Shown in pieces: positions 36,896-47,123 of a stretch of DNA of 64,000 bases. A model generated the notes under the pieces. It was given only the letters and a program-made list of their open reading frames with translations, searched no databases and had not been told where the DNA came from. Positions within the stretch are counted from its first letter, which is position 1. Each line of letters opens with the position of its first letter. The DNA lies in assembly GCA_010645155.1 (NCBI GenBank), contig CM021313.1, forward strand, positions 2,085,989-2,149,988, written 5' to 3'. This stretch comes from Tigriopus japonicus. Lineage: Eukaryota; Arthropoda; Copepoda; Harpacticoida; Harpacticidae. Made by a program: the position numbers and the translations under genes.

Positions 36896-37804
36896 ATGGA
36901 ACCCATGTCTATTGATGGAAAAGAGGTAGGAGGCTGCAATCTGATCTAGTTCATTTGGTTGAGACAACGAGCGGAAATAGTACATGACATGTGCTTAATC
37001 ATGCTCGAGTGAATTTACGCAATTGTTCGTCTTGACCTTTCAGAGAAAGCGATTGGATGCCAATCGATATGCCACGAAGAAAACTCTCGCTCAGGGCATG
37101 TTGGACATTGCATTGCTCACCGCCAATGCTTCACAATTGAAATATGTCCTTCAAGTGGGTGAAGAGAAGCACCCATTTTTCTACCTCCTTCTAGTCCTCA
37201 TCATTTCCTCGATCGTCCTACAGGTATTCATTCGTTCCTATTAAGTTTTGATCTTGACTCCATTTGGGTGATGGGGTGTGGGGTTTCATCTTGGGTCTGT
37301 CTGTCTTCTCTATAGGTTCTCACTGCAATTGTTTTGTTGATAATAGGGCCCATAGGCATCGAGGGCACAGACGAGCAGAAAACCAGGCGCTTGGAGTTTC
37401 TCAATCACCTTGCCATGGGCATGAGTTTCGGCTCAATGTTCTTGGACACCATCAAAATGGTGTTTGTGTCCGATATTCAATATGATGCGTCGTTTTGACT
37501 TAGTTGTTACCTCAAATACTTAAGAAAGAACCATCACAAATCTATGTCAAATACTCGTAAATGTTGATCTGTTAATAAACCTCCCATCCCATTTGTTTTC
37601 TTTCATTTCTTTTAGGCTTCTGTGGGTGTGTTATTCCTGATTATCGGAGGATTGAATATTAACAAAGAACCCAATCAAAAAATGGCTAACATTTTGAACG
37701 ACGTCATTGTTGTTCTCATTTTTCTCATAACCCTGGATAATGTGGTTATCAGTGGGTTTGGCATCCGACACACCGATATGAATGTTAATCCCGAACGATT
37801 TTAA
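36896..37804 (+). CDS. ninjurin family membrane protein
   Basis: Exon 1 is 36896-36925 (10 codons, good start context CCAATGG), exon 2 is 37044-37223, and the conventional last exon is 37616-37804; all junctions are phase 0 and the product is about 132 aa. Ninjurins are small two-pass plasma-membrane proteins in cell adhesion and, in vertebrates, in plasma-membrane rupture; Drosophila has three. Exon 2 carries the amphipathic conserved helix (NRYATKKTLAQGMLDIALL, then NASQLKYVL) and the first membrane helix (FFYLLLVLIISSIVLQ). The last exon continues the second helix pair (GVLFLIIGGLNIN, then VIVVLIFLITLDNVVISGFG), the family hallmark. AATAAA follows at 37820-37825. The gene converges on WDR61. 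Confidence 0.9.
37316..37498 (+). CDS. ninjurin alternative last exon
   Basis: This exon has a strong acceptor (CTTCTCTATAG) and the same phase as the conventional last exon. It encodes 60 residues and a stop. It begins like the normal exon with a hydrophobic helix (VLTAIVLLIIGPIGI), then has a charged loop (EGTDEQKTRRLEF) and an amphipathic end (MGMSFGSMFLDTIKMVFV). AATAAA follows at 37574-37579, before the acceptor of the second last exon. It would give an isoform of about 130 aa with a divergent second half. Skipping or using it would be a choice of splice/poly(A) site. Confidence 0.7.
   Translation, partial: VLTAIVLLIIGPIGIEGTDEQKTRRLEFLNHLAMGMSFGSMFLDTIKMVFVSDIQYDASF
37574..37579 (+). 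other. poly(A) signal for the short ninjurin isoform
   Basis: AATAAA lies 76 bp after the stop of the alternative last exon and 37 bp before the next acceptor. Confidence 0.5.
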
Positions 37805-37819
37805 AATGCATCCTATTTC

Positions 37820-37825
37820 AATAAA
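37820..37825 (+). other. poly(A) signal of ninjurin
   Basis: AATAAA lies 15 bp after the ninjurin stop codon. Confidence 0.6.
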
Positions 37826-37915
37826 CGGTATTTTTCATTCCAACTAAATGGCCGGAACCAACTTTCCGAACACTAGCGGCAAATTTCGAAATTCACCCAA
37901 AAATTGGTGCAATAG

Positions 37916-37921
37916 TTTATT
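37916..37921 (-). other. poly(A) signal of WDR61
   Basis: AATAAA on the minus strand lies only 6 bp after the WDR61 stop codon, implying a very short 3' UTR. Confidence 0.5.
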
Positions 37922-37927
37922 GAATGG

Positions 37928-39136
37928 TCAATGTCCTGGGATATCATAGATTATGATCGACTTGTCTTCAGACACGGACATAACTCGGTCTCCCTTTGGA
38001 CTACAAGCCGTACTCCATACTTGGCCCTCATGTTCACTAAAGGAATGAACGCACGATTTCTCCGCCATCGACCAAACCTTAACGGAATTGTCGGCGGATC
38101 CAGACACAAAGATGTCGCCTTGCGACGAAGCGGATACCCCTAAAATCCAACTGGTATGACCCGAAAGTGTCGAAATGAGGGTTCCATTGGTCCTGGAAGA
38201 GACAAATGAAAGAGGGGTTTCAGTTGAATGCGGCGTGTTTTAATTGAAATCGATTCTTACGTGTCGTAAATCTTTAAATGCCCATCGTCGGCTCCCGTGA
38301 GTAGTAGTTTGGAATCGGCCGAGAAAGTGAGGGTGCGAATGGGCAGAGCGTGTCCTTCCAGAGTATGGATTAGTTTCCGATTGGTCATCTCGAACACATT
38401 GATAATACCGTCAATGGCTCCACTAGCCACGTAATTGCCGTCCGGCGACTGTAATCATCAAATTCATGCCAGTTTGAACTAAAGGAAAGGCAGTTGTAAC
38501 AATGACCCTTACGTAAGCGATGGACAAGGTAAATTTCCCACGGGTATCCAATTGCTCCTCTCTTTGACCCGTATTCACGTCATAGACATTAATTTTGCCC
38601 ACATGCGATCCGGAGATGATATGCTTGGAATCAGGACTAAAGGCCACGGTCCAGGCCTCCAAAGGCCCGTTCTCAATACTTCGGATTTTTTCGCCCTTGT
38701 CCACATCCCACAAATGGATCGCCGAATCCAACGAACTTGACACGACCTCTGTAACGGCATCGCGTCATTTTAAATCAATTCACAACTCGTCGTCCAACAT
38801 AATACTAACTGGCTGCGGTTTGATCAATGGCCACCGAGACCACGCCCAAAGAATGGTCGCCCAATTTGGCCATGGGATTGAGGAGACCCTCTTGGAGTTG
38901 CCAAATCTTGACGTAATCGTCCATACCCCCGGACACCAGGATATCGGGCCCATCCTCGCCATTCTTGCCCCAAGCGCAAGACCAAATGCTCTCCCCGTGG
39001 GCGTTGTCCTTCTTGTGATGTACCGCAAACTGAAAAGCGAGGTCAATTCAGCGACTGAGCCATCGAATCTATCAAAAGATAGATCGCCCACAATGCACGC
39101 AATGCAATGGAAATGGGATGGATGAATATTTACCAT
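37928..39136 (-). CDS. WDR61: WD repeat protein 61 (SKI8)
   Basis: Five coding exons (39136-39134, 39029-38810, 38748-38513, 38448-38261, 38192-37928) give 303 aa; human WDR61 is 305 aa. WDR61/SKI8 is a seven-bladed WD40 propeller shared by the PAF1 transcription complex and the SKI RNA-decay complex. Conserved motifs run in order: [94 protein letters not shown]. The first coding exon consists of the ATG alone, with the GT donor directly after it. The best alternative would be a start inside exon 2, but there is no suitable ATG. The gene is divergent from the sFRP gene and converges on ninjurin. Confidence 0.93.
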
Positions 39137-40283
39137 GGCGATGCTCTCAGGGGTGGATTTTCGGGAATTGGTGAGGAATCGTGCCCTTTTTCAAAGGTCA
39201 ACGATGAACATGCCCGGATTAATCGATCGATTGTCCGTTTGTTTGTTTGTTTGTTTGTCGAATGTTTTTATTTTTCCACACAAACACGCACACGGACCAG
39301 TTTGTTGTTGTCGCTAAATCGGGCATGGACAACTCACGGAAAGGATGAGAACACGAACATTGGATTCACTGAATCAAACAATCGATTATCGTATTTCGTC
39401 GCTATTTCTACGATTCAGAAGTCTAAAGAGGGAGGAAAAGATGCCTCTTCATCTGAAAATATCTCATTTCAAAATAAAGAGCGCCCGATTTTCAGACGCG
39501 TTTTACTAATCCACGGCTAAAGATGTCCCAAGATGAGGCAGGGTGCCGAACACGGGCGACAACTAGTCCATTCTGCCATGAAACCCTCTCTGACTCTAAG
39601 CTAAGCGAGCAGGTTCTCGCTCAAAAAAGATCATCAATGTCATAAGTTCAACTCTTTCCCTCGTTCGTGGCTCTCGCCTGAATTTGTTCATGAACCCGTT
39701 TGAAGATCCACCAACATGTCATCGAGTTGAACGACGAACTCATTCGTCTTCGATGGAATGATGAATACTCGAGGTCGAAGGGCCATTTCATCTCGCGTTC
39801 GCTCGTTCTCTCGCTCGCCCATTCTCTCTCTCTGTTTGAGTGTTTGTGTTGGGCACGCACTCAAAAAAAAGCTGGAAGGATGGATGGATGGATGGATACG
39901 TGAATGGGATTGGAGTTGGAGTCTGGGAGAGCAGTCGTCGTCGTCGTAGTTGTTAGGAACTGAACTGTGAACTCGAAGACTGATCCTCCGCTTCGACGGG
40001 GCAAAAGTCAGGAATTCACCTTCCTCCCTTCCCCCAAATAGAGGTTGGCCCTAAAATACACCCAAATAATACATGTGAGGATCGGAGAACGACCGGAAAT
40101 CTGCCTAGAGTCAAGTCCGTGATTCGACGACTTGATTTGTGCCCGTTTTGACGACCATGGCGGTGATCAATCAGTGAAACGCGCATTACTAGTTTTGTTG
40201 CCTCCTCCTCTCCGTTTCTCTCGTTTCTCTCGTTTTGATCCCGTCTGATTGATTAGCGATCCATTCCATTCACGTCTCCATTC
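39137..40283. other. divergent intergenic region WDR61 / sFRP
   Basis: About 1.15 kb lie between the two divergent starts. The region contains a GTTT microsatellite (39238-39258), a GGAT microsatellite (39877-39897) and TCTCTC/CGTCGT runs near 39800-39950. No coding gene is supported. Confidence 0.45.
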
Positions 40284-41824
40284 ATGATGGTTCAATGGGT
40301 GACCAGTGGGCGTGCTTGGGTGGGGCTGGGGCTATGCTTCTTGTGGCTGGAGTTCACGCACGCTTTCTTTGCCAATTTCTCGCCCGTGATCTCGTATCCG
40401 AGCCAACCCGTGAATTGCCAAAGGATTCCGGCCAACATGACCCTCTGTCAGAACATCGGCTATCCCAAGATGAAACTGCCCAATCTTTTGGGTCACGAGA
40501 CCATGAGCGAGGCCATTGGGCAGTCCAACGCTTGGTTGCCGTTGCTCAACATCAGTTGTCACGCCTCGAGTCGTCTCTTTTTGTGCTCGTTGTTCGCGCC
40601 CGTGTGTCTGGACACGCCCATTTCCATCTACCCGTGTCGATCGTTGTGCGAGAGTGTGCGACGCGGTTGTGAAACCGTCATAGAAGGCCGCGGGTTCTCC
40701 TGGCCGCCCATGTTAGCTTGTGACAACTTCCCCTTGGACAATGACATGTGCATCTCGGATCAGACCCAGCGGGGCCCCGCCCCTCAGCCCGCCCCGCCCT
40801 CATCCTCGGCTGACGCGAGCTCACCTCATCAGCCGTGTAAGTCCGGGTGAACGATTCGAGGTTAATGTAATACCTGTCATCGGATTGAAGGAATGACTTG
40901 ATCTAGGAAATATTACACGAGAGAACATGGGCGGAGTTAGGCCATGTGATTTCCCTTTGGAGGAAGGCTTACTGAAAAAAACGAGCAATGCTGGAATGGT
41001 TTGGACTAAAGGGCTACAAAAGTCTTCAAAAGAAATATAAAGAGTAGTCATTTTCTCAACATTTGACTCAAAAACTGAACGTGAATTACATTCAATAAGA
41101 TGGGCTTTAAAGATTTATTGACAACTAAAGTATTGAAATTTATCGAAAAAAAGATGTGACTTATCCTCTTGTGACAAACGTCCTCTAATTGATCCAAACA
41201 AGAATTGAATGTTGCTCTTGGTTCTGAAATCAGATTCATCGTGAACTATTTTCAATATTCCAAAGAATGATCCGATTCCATTTGCAGCGCCAAGGAAGGA
41301 GAAAGAAGTGTGCGAATCTCAGGTGTGCGCTCCAATCCACCGTCGAAACGTCGATGTCCTGGATCTCTATTGTCAATCTGATTTTGGTGAGTACACGGTC
41401 GCCTATCGCTATTTTTTGAGTCAACTTAAACCCCGTTTATCACGTTGCTTACGGTTTTTCAGTCATCAAGATGAAGACCAAACGAATGAAGCCGAATGTC
41501 GTTTTGGGCAAACGTGTCAAACACGTGTACAAGACTTGGCGTGGTACGCCCGAGGAAATGAAACTTTTGCGTAAACCCGTGCTGAAACTGCCCTCGGCCG
41601 ACGGTTGCTGCCAGAAGAAAATCGAGAAGAACAAGACCTATTTAGTCATGGGAAACTATCGGAATGATTCCCTCGTTGTCAGTTACATTCATCGATGGTC
41701 CAAGAGCAAGGTAAGAAAACAGAGTTGGCAAACGGCAACATTTTCCCCTGACCTACCACATGCTTTAATTTTCCAGACTTTCCGAAAACTGCGAAGGAAG
41801 TTCAAGCGAATGTCCTGCAACTAA
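40284..41824 (+). CDS. secreted frizzled-related protein (Wnt antagonist type)
   Basis: Four exons (40284-40836, 41288-41386, 41463-41710, 41777-41824) agree in phase and give 315 aa, typical of sFRPs. Secreted sFRPs bind Wnts through a Frizzled-like cysteine-rich domain and modulate signalling outside the cell. After a signal peptide (hydrophobic core GLGLCFLWLEF) comes the Frizzled CRD (about 44-163), with the conserved C-IGYPKMKLPNLLGH block and the Cys pattern SCHASSRLFLCSLFAPVC. A Pro/Ser linker is followed by a netrin-type NTR domain in exons 2-4 (VCESQVCAP, then CCQKKIEKNKTYLVMG, ending in a basic tail). The NTR domain rules out a Frizzled receptor. AATAAA follows at 41991-41996. I cannot say which vertebrate sFRP is closest, though the layout is of the sFRP1/2/5 type. 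Confidence 0.92.
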
Positions 41825-42345
41825 ACAGAATCTAAAGTTATCCATCATCGCCCCATGATTCAGACAGAAAGAGAGCATTTGACTCGACAATCCCCCCAAC
41901 CAAGTGCCATATACAGCAATGCATGAACGTTCGCCTAGAATACTCTGTATTTTATACATATCTATTTTTAGTCATGTCTTATGTAGAAATAATAAATTTG
42001 TTACCCAGCAAATGGTTCGTTCATTTCATATCTCACATGGTTGGTCTCCCGCTCATTTTCGAATTTCACGACCAACTACCGACTTTTTGCTGGCGGATTC
42101 ACACTTCCAGATCTAGTGTATCTGAATCCTACATCCTACTGGCTCGACCAGGCCTTGATCGGCCTTTCTACCATCTCAGTGAAAGAAGGCTGTGGCCTTT
42201 GGGTCCAGGGTCCTTCTTCCTGCCTGGTTAGGTCGCTGTGTGAGCGGCAGAATAGAAGAAAGTTGCCTTGCTTTTATGAAGGATCGAAAGAGCCTTGGTG
42301 AGAGGAAAAGAGAAGCGACCAAAAGAGACCAACCAAAGCCTCAAA
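41825..42345. other. intergenic, sFRP 3' UTR to GABA-B2 5' UTR
   Basis: About 520 bp containing the sFRP poly(A) signal and probably the 5' UTR of the receptor gene. No other feature was seen. Confidence 0.45.
41991..41996 (+). other. poly(A) signal of the sFRP gene
   Basis: AATAAA lies about 165 bp after the sFRP stop codon. Confidence 0.6.
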
Positions 42346-45300
42346 ATGTCTTGGTTCAATCCACTTCTACCACTTTTGACCTGGTTTCTGATCCATTCTG
42401 GATCCTGCAAGAATCTTTACTTTGCCGGGTTCTTTCCCATGAATCAAGAAATTGGGCAAGGTGTTCTTCCCGCCGTCAATTTGGCCATTTCGCACATCAA
42501 TGAATCGCCCAAAATATTGCACAAACACAGACTTCACATGGTGTACAATGACACTCAGTGTAACCCTGGTGTGGGATTGAAATCGTTCTTTGACATCGTC
42601 CATCATCGACCCAAAAAACTTTACCTATTTGGATCGGCTTGCTCAGCTGTTACTGATCAGATCACAAAAGCTGCTAAGCATTGGAACATGGTACAGGTTA
42701 GTGTCAAAACGGCAAATTTACCCTGATTTCTTCACTTTCCTCACTTGATGTTTGATCCATGCTCATACAAAGTTTGACCTCTTATTGATATCTAGTTATC
42801 TTACGGAGACACTCACCCCATGTTCACCGAGAAGTCTTATCCCAACTTCTTTCGGATTGTTCCAAGCGAAAACGAATACAATCAGCCACGATTGTCACTC
42901 ATGCGATACTTTAATTGGACTCGAGTGGGTACACTCTATCAAAATGAGGCCAAATATACCTTGGTAAGTTGTTAATGTGGTTGATAAAGCTAAGTTAACA
43001 ATCTTTTTACTGATATTTTTTTGGTAGGCACACAACAACTTGATTTCGGAATTGGAGAAAAATGGCTTTGAAGTCGTGGTTTCACAAAGCTTCAACGACG
43101 AACTTCAAAACCAAATGGAAATTTTTAAGAAGAAAGACGTTCGCATTTTTCTGGGCAATTTTGACGAATTCTGGGCCAGGTAAGAGCGCAAAATCTAGAG
43201 AGCTCAAACGAGAGAAACGACAAACACAATGGAAATTTACTAAACTTTGATCCTGTGACTACGTTTCAAATAGCTTTGGGTATTGGCATCGCCCTCTTTG
43301 AAAAGTTTAAATTAACGAGCTTTCTCTGTCACTTAGGAAAGTCCTGTGTAAAGCGTTCCACGAAAATATGTATGGGGCTCGTTTCCAATGGATCTTGGTG
43401 GGATTCTACGAGGTGGAGTGGTGGTTAAAACCAACCCCAAATTGCTCTCGGGAAAACATGAAAGAAGCTGTCCAAGGGATCTTTTCCATCGAGTTGCTCA
43501 CTTTGGCTACTAATTCAATCACGACCAAAGCAGGAATTGTAATTTCCCTAAATATACTCCATGTTTGGTAGTTTATTGACTAAAGCAAGTATTTTATTAG
43601 ACTCCAGAAGATTATCAAAACCAATACCTGAACCAAACGACGGTGGTCTCGAATTTTCACGCCTACGCTTATGATGGAGTTTGGGCCTTGGCCATTGCCA
43701 TGGATTCTCTATATCAAGAGGTGCAAAAACGAGGAGAAAACTTGCAAGATTTCGAATACAGGTAAGAGATAAACGTTTTTTGAGTTTGAAATCTTATTGA
43801 AATGACTAGTTTCAATTCCTTTACCGATTTAGAAACAAAACTTGGGAACAAGATCTCATTACGGCACTGGATAAAGCTGTGTTTCATGGCATGACTGGTC
43901 CTGTGTCGTTTCGGAAAAATAGTCGAAGAGCTAGTTTTGTTATCAAACAAATACAAGGTAATTCTAAACGATATCATCCTCGATTGAAACCTCTTCATAT
44001 TTATTGCGCATATTAGATCAAGATTCAAAATGCATCGGTGAATACAGTGGGATTACCAGAACGTTGCATTTAGAACGATGCGATCAAGTGTTTTGGCCCA
44101 GAAACAAGGCACCAAAAGATCGAACCTTCATCAAAACTGAACAGATGAAACTGTCTTGGACAATATTCTTGATTTTTGTCATGGTTGCGGGTGTCGGCAT
44201 TCTCCTGGCCTTCTTTTTCCTGGTGTTTAATATCACTCATCGAAATCAGAAGTAAGTAGTTCCGTCATCAATGTTTTTAAGAGCATATGCCCCACACTTT
44301 CTCCTTCCAGACAAATCAAGATGTCCTCGCCCAATATGAATAACCTAATCATCATAGGCTGCATTCTGTCGTATTCGTCGGTAATTCTCCTGGGGTTGGA
44401 CTCCAATTTGACGTCGAATTTCCTGTTCCCTTATGTTTGCACTGGGCGAGCCTGGATTCTGATGTCGGGCTTCACACTCAGTTTTGGGTCCATGTTTAGT
44501 AAAACCTGGAGAGTGCACTCAATTTTCACCAATGTCCAACTCAATAAAAAGGTATGGATGGACAGCAAAAGTAAATTACAGTAGCCAGAAATAAATGGGA
44601 AATTTATTGTGTACGGGGATTCATTTTTGAAAAAAGTGCCGCTTATCTGACTCACGTTTTTATGGGAAGATGTCCCATCTCCTAATGGAAAAAACTTTGT
44701 AGTGTAAATGCGTTCACAAGGTTTCAACCTTGAGTGTTTCATAAGGTGTCACTTCTCTACAATTATTTTCTACGCCAAAGTTTGTTACTGCACATCTCAA
44801 ATGTAACTCAAAAATAAGATATTTACAATGGCTGACGTGTCTTTCGCAAGTATGTTTCTACTGAAATTTGTGGTCTCCTTGAAAAAATATGAAAGTGTTT
44901 TATTATGGTCAAGTAGTATAGAAATAGATCGTTCTAAACCAGGGGTTCTTAAACTTTTTTGACCCAGGGATCCCTCAGATCTTCTTGAGAAGCCCGGGGC
45001 CCCCTCACGCCTGGCATGATTTCATAAAGCCTTCAGGGCCCCACCTGGGAGATGTAAGGGCCCCAGTTTAAGAACCACTGTTCTAAACGGATGTTAGCAT
45101 TATTGAGCACTAAATGTGAGAAGTGACACTTATTTGAACTAATATGTTTTCTCGAAGTTTTTAGCAGGTTTTTTTCTAGAAGTTTTTAGATCGAAAAGGG
45201 ATGCCGAATTAGCATCAAGAGTGCAAATTTAATTGAGACGCTTGAGCAAAAAGTTTTTTGTGTTGAAGACGGTTGTCACATCTCTTACTAAAGTTTCTAA

Positions 45301-46644
45301 GCAACGACATTTCGAAATGGAAAGAGCAATTTTAGAAAAAATAAAAAAAACGAAGAAAATGGCCAAAACTCCAGGTCCTTATTTGTTCTAGGTGATGCAA
45401 GATTATCAACTATACCTCGTGGTTGGTGCACTCATTTTCGTTGACGTCTTAACTCTTACGGCTTGGCAAATTTTGGACCCTTTCTATAGGGAAACCCGAC
45501 AATTGCAGCCAATAGTAAGGCACTTCACATTTTTGTGTCATATTGGTTGCTTAATATTCAATCATTTTAGGTGTCTGCCGATGATGAACTAGTGATCATT
45601 CCAATCCTAGAGTATTGCCGTTCCAAGCACATGACGGCTTTTGTTGGATGCATTTATGTCTATAAAGGGCTTCTAATCGTAAGTGCCCCTTAAAAGAGTT
45701 ACAGGCTGAGACAAAGTGAGTATTGTTGAACAATATATACTTATCCCTTCAGCTATTCGGAGCCTTCTTGGCGTGGGAGACTCGCCAAGTTCAAATTCCC
45801 GCACTAAATGACTCAAAGTATGTGGGCATGTCCGTGTATAATGTGACCATCATGTGCGTGTTGGGCGTGGCCGTGAGCTTTGTTCTTGGGGAGGAGCATA
45901 CCATGTCGTTCGTTATCATCTCCATATTCATCATTTTTTGCACAACGGGCACATTGTGCCTCGTATTTGTGCCCAAAGTAAATACAGAACATTATGGAGC
46001 CTTTATTTCCTCACTAATTTTCTGTCAATTCGTTTCGCTTCAGATTATCGAGGTTCGCAAAGAACCCGCCAAGAGAGAATTGAAAAATGGCAAGACAACC
46101 ATGAAAATGGCAGGAGTGGCCAAGACAAAAGAAAAGACCGATAACTTTGAGGAGCTTTTACGCATTGCAAAGAAGGTCAACTTCAAATTGAAAGGCTCGA
46201 TTGCCGACATTGACAAGGACATCGAGGAAACCAAGCAATTGATTGCCAAACTAGGTAACGAACATTTTGGTTTTGGCCTTGTAAGGTTTGATAAACTGTG
46301 ACTAATTTTTGTTAACAGAAGCCGAACAAGCCTTAGCAGCTGAGCAACCACCTGAACCATCGGTTTGTGTACCAGAAAAGAACCTCACCCCTCCTCCAGC
46401 CTTTGTGCCAGAAGATAGCCATAAAGAGGATCTTTTGATTCAACCCCCAGTTAGACCCAACCATATTGACATTCCAAACAGTTTGAGCTCGGTTCCTGAT
46501 TTGCCCCAAAACACCGATGACATTCTTCCAATTTTCCAAAAGCTCTTGGAAGATAAGCATGTGAAGGGCAACTTCTCGTCGAGATTGGTCACATCTTCAT
46601 GTCCTAATATTTCAGTTACTTGCGACATCATTGAGTATTTGTAA
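42346..46644 (+). CDS. GABBR2: GABA-B receptor subunit 2
   Basis: Thirteen exons: 42346-42696, 42796-42963, 43028-43179, 43337-43538, 43601-43761, 43833-43957, 44017-44251, 44311-44551, 45392-45514, 45571-45678, 45753-45977, 46044-46254, 46319-46644. All phases agree, giving 875 aa. GABA-B2 is the class C GPCR partner that carries G-protein coupling and surface export in the GABA-B heterodimer. A signal peptide precedes a Venus-flytrap ectodomain (NLYFAGFFPM; GSACSAVTDQI; QLSYGDTHPMF). Seven membrane helices follow (exons 7-11), with KTWRVHSIF in the second intracellular loop and FLAWETRQVQIPALNDSKY, which match subunit 2 rather than subunit 1. The C-terminal tail holds a coiled coil (about IADIDKDIEETKQLIAKL) as in the dimerisation helix. 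The ATG at 42346 directly precedes the signal peptide. Intron 8 carries a hAT-type MITE. Confidence 0.94.
44940..45080. mobile_element. hAT-type MITE in GABA-B2 intron 8
   Basis: A 141 bp element begins CAGGGGTTCTTAAACTTTTT and ends AGTTTAAGAACCACTG. Its imperfect terminal inverted repeats are of the CAGNGGTTCT hAT kind. A perfect 8 bp target-site duplication, TTCTAAAC, flanks it at 44932-44939 and 45081-45088, which is the hAT hallmark. It is much more GC-rich than the surrounding intron and has no coding capacity. The near-perfect duplication suggests a fairly recent insertion. Confidence 0.9.
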
Positions 46645-47026
46645 GAGAAACATCATTCTTTATGTACATAGAACAAAACACTATGAAAAGCAACAGAACC
46701 ACAAAGGTATGTTAAAGACTCGTGAACGATATGGTGGTAAAGCACGGTTTCTTCACACTAGTCTTGTTGATTTATGAGGGCATCAAATGGATCATTTTGT
46801 CTATGACTGAAACGCTCACAACACCAATAACGTACTTTTTATGTTATTGAGACGTAATAGTAAAGCTTTGTTCTAGTTGCTTTTAACTTGTGGCGAACGC
46901 AAGCAAAAATCTGTAATCTCTGTCCCTTTGTTGATTTCATCCTTTCAGCCTTTGGTTTTATCCAAAACATCAACCCTAAGCATTTATGGATCATATAATG
47001 TACATCTTGTATCGGAAAAAAAGATG

Positions 47027-47032
47027 AATAAA
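47027..47032 (+). other. poly(A) signal of GABA-B2
   Basis: AATAAA lies about 380 bp after the receptor stop codon and before the convergent gene's stop at 47124. Confidence 0.45.
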
Positions 47033-47123
47033 ACCGTCAAAAACTATTTTTTCCATTTATTCAGTTTTTAATCCAGTGATATTGAATGAGAAATCGTAAT
47101 TTTGGGAATCAGCACCATTCGTC

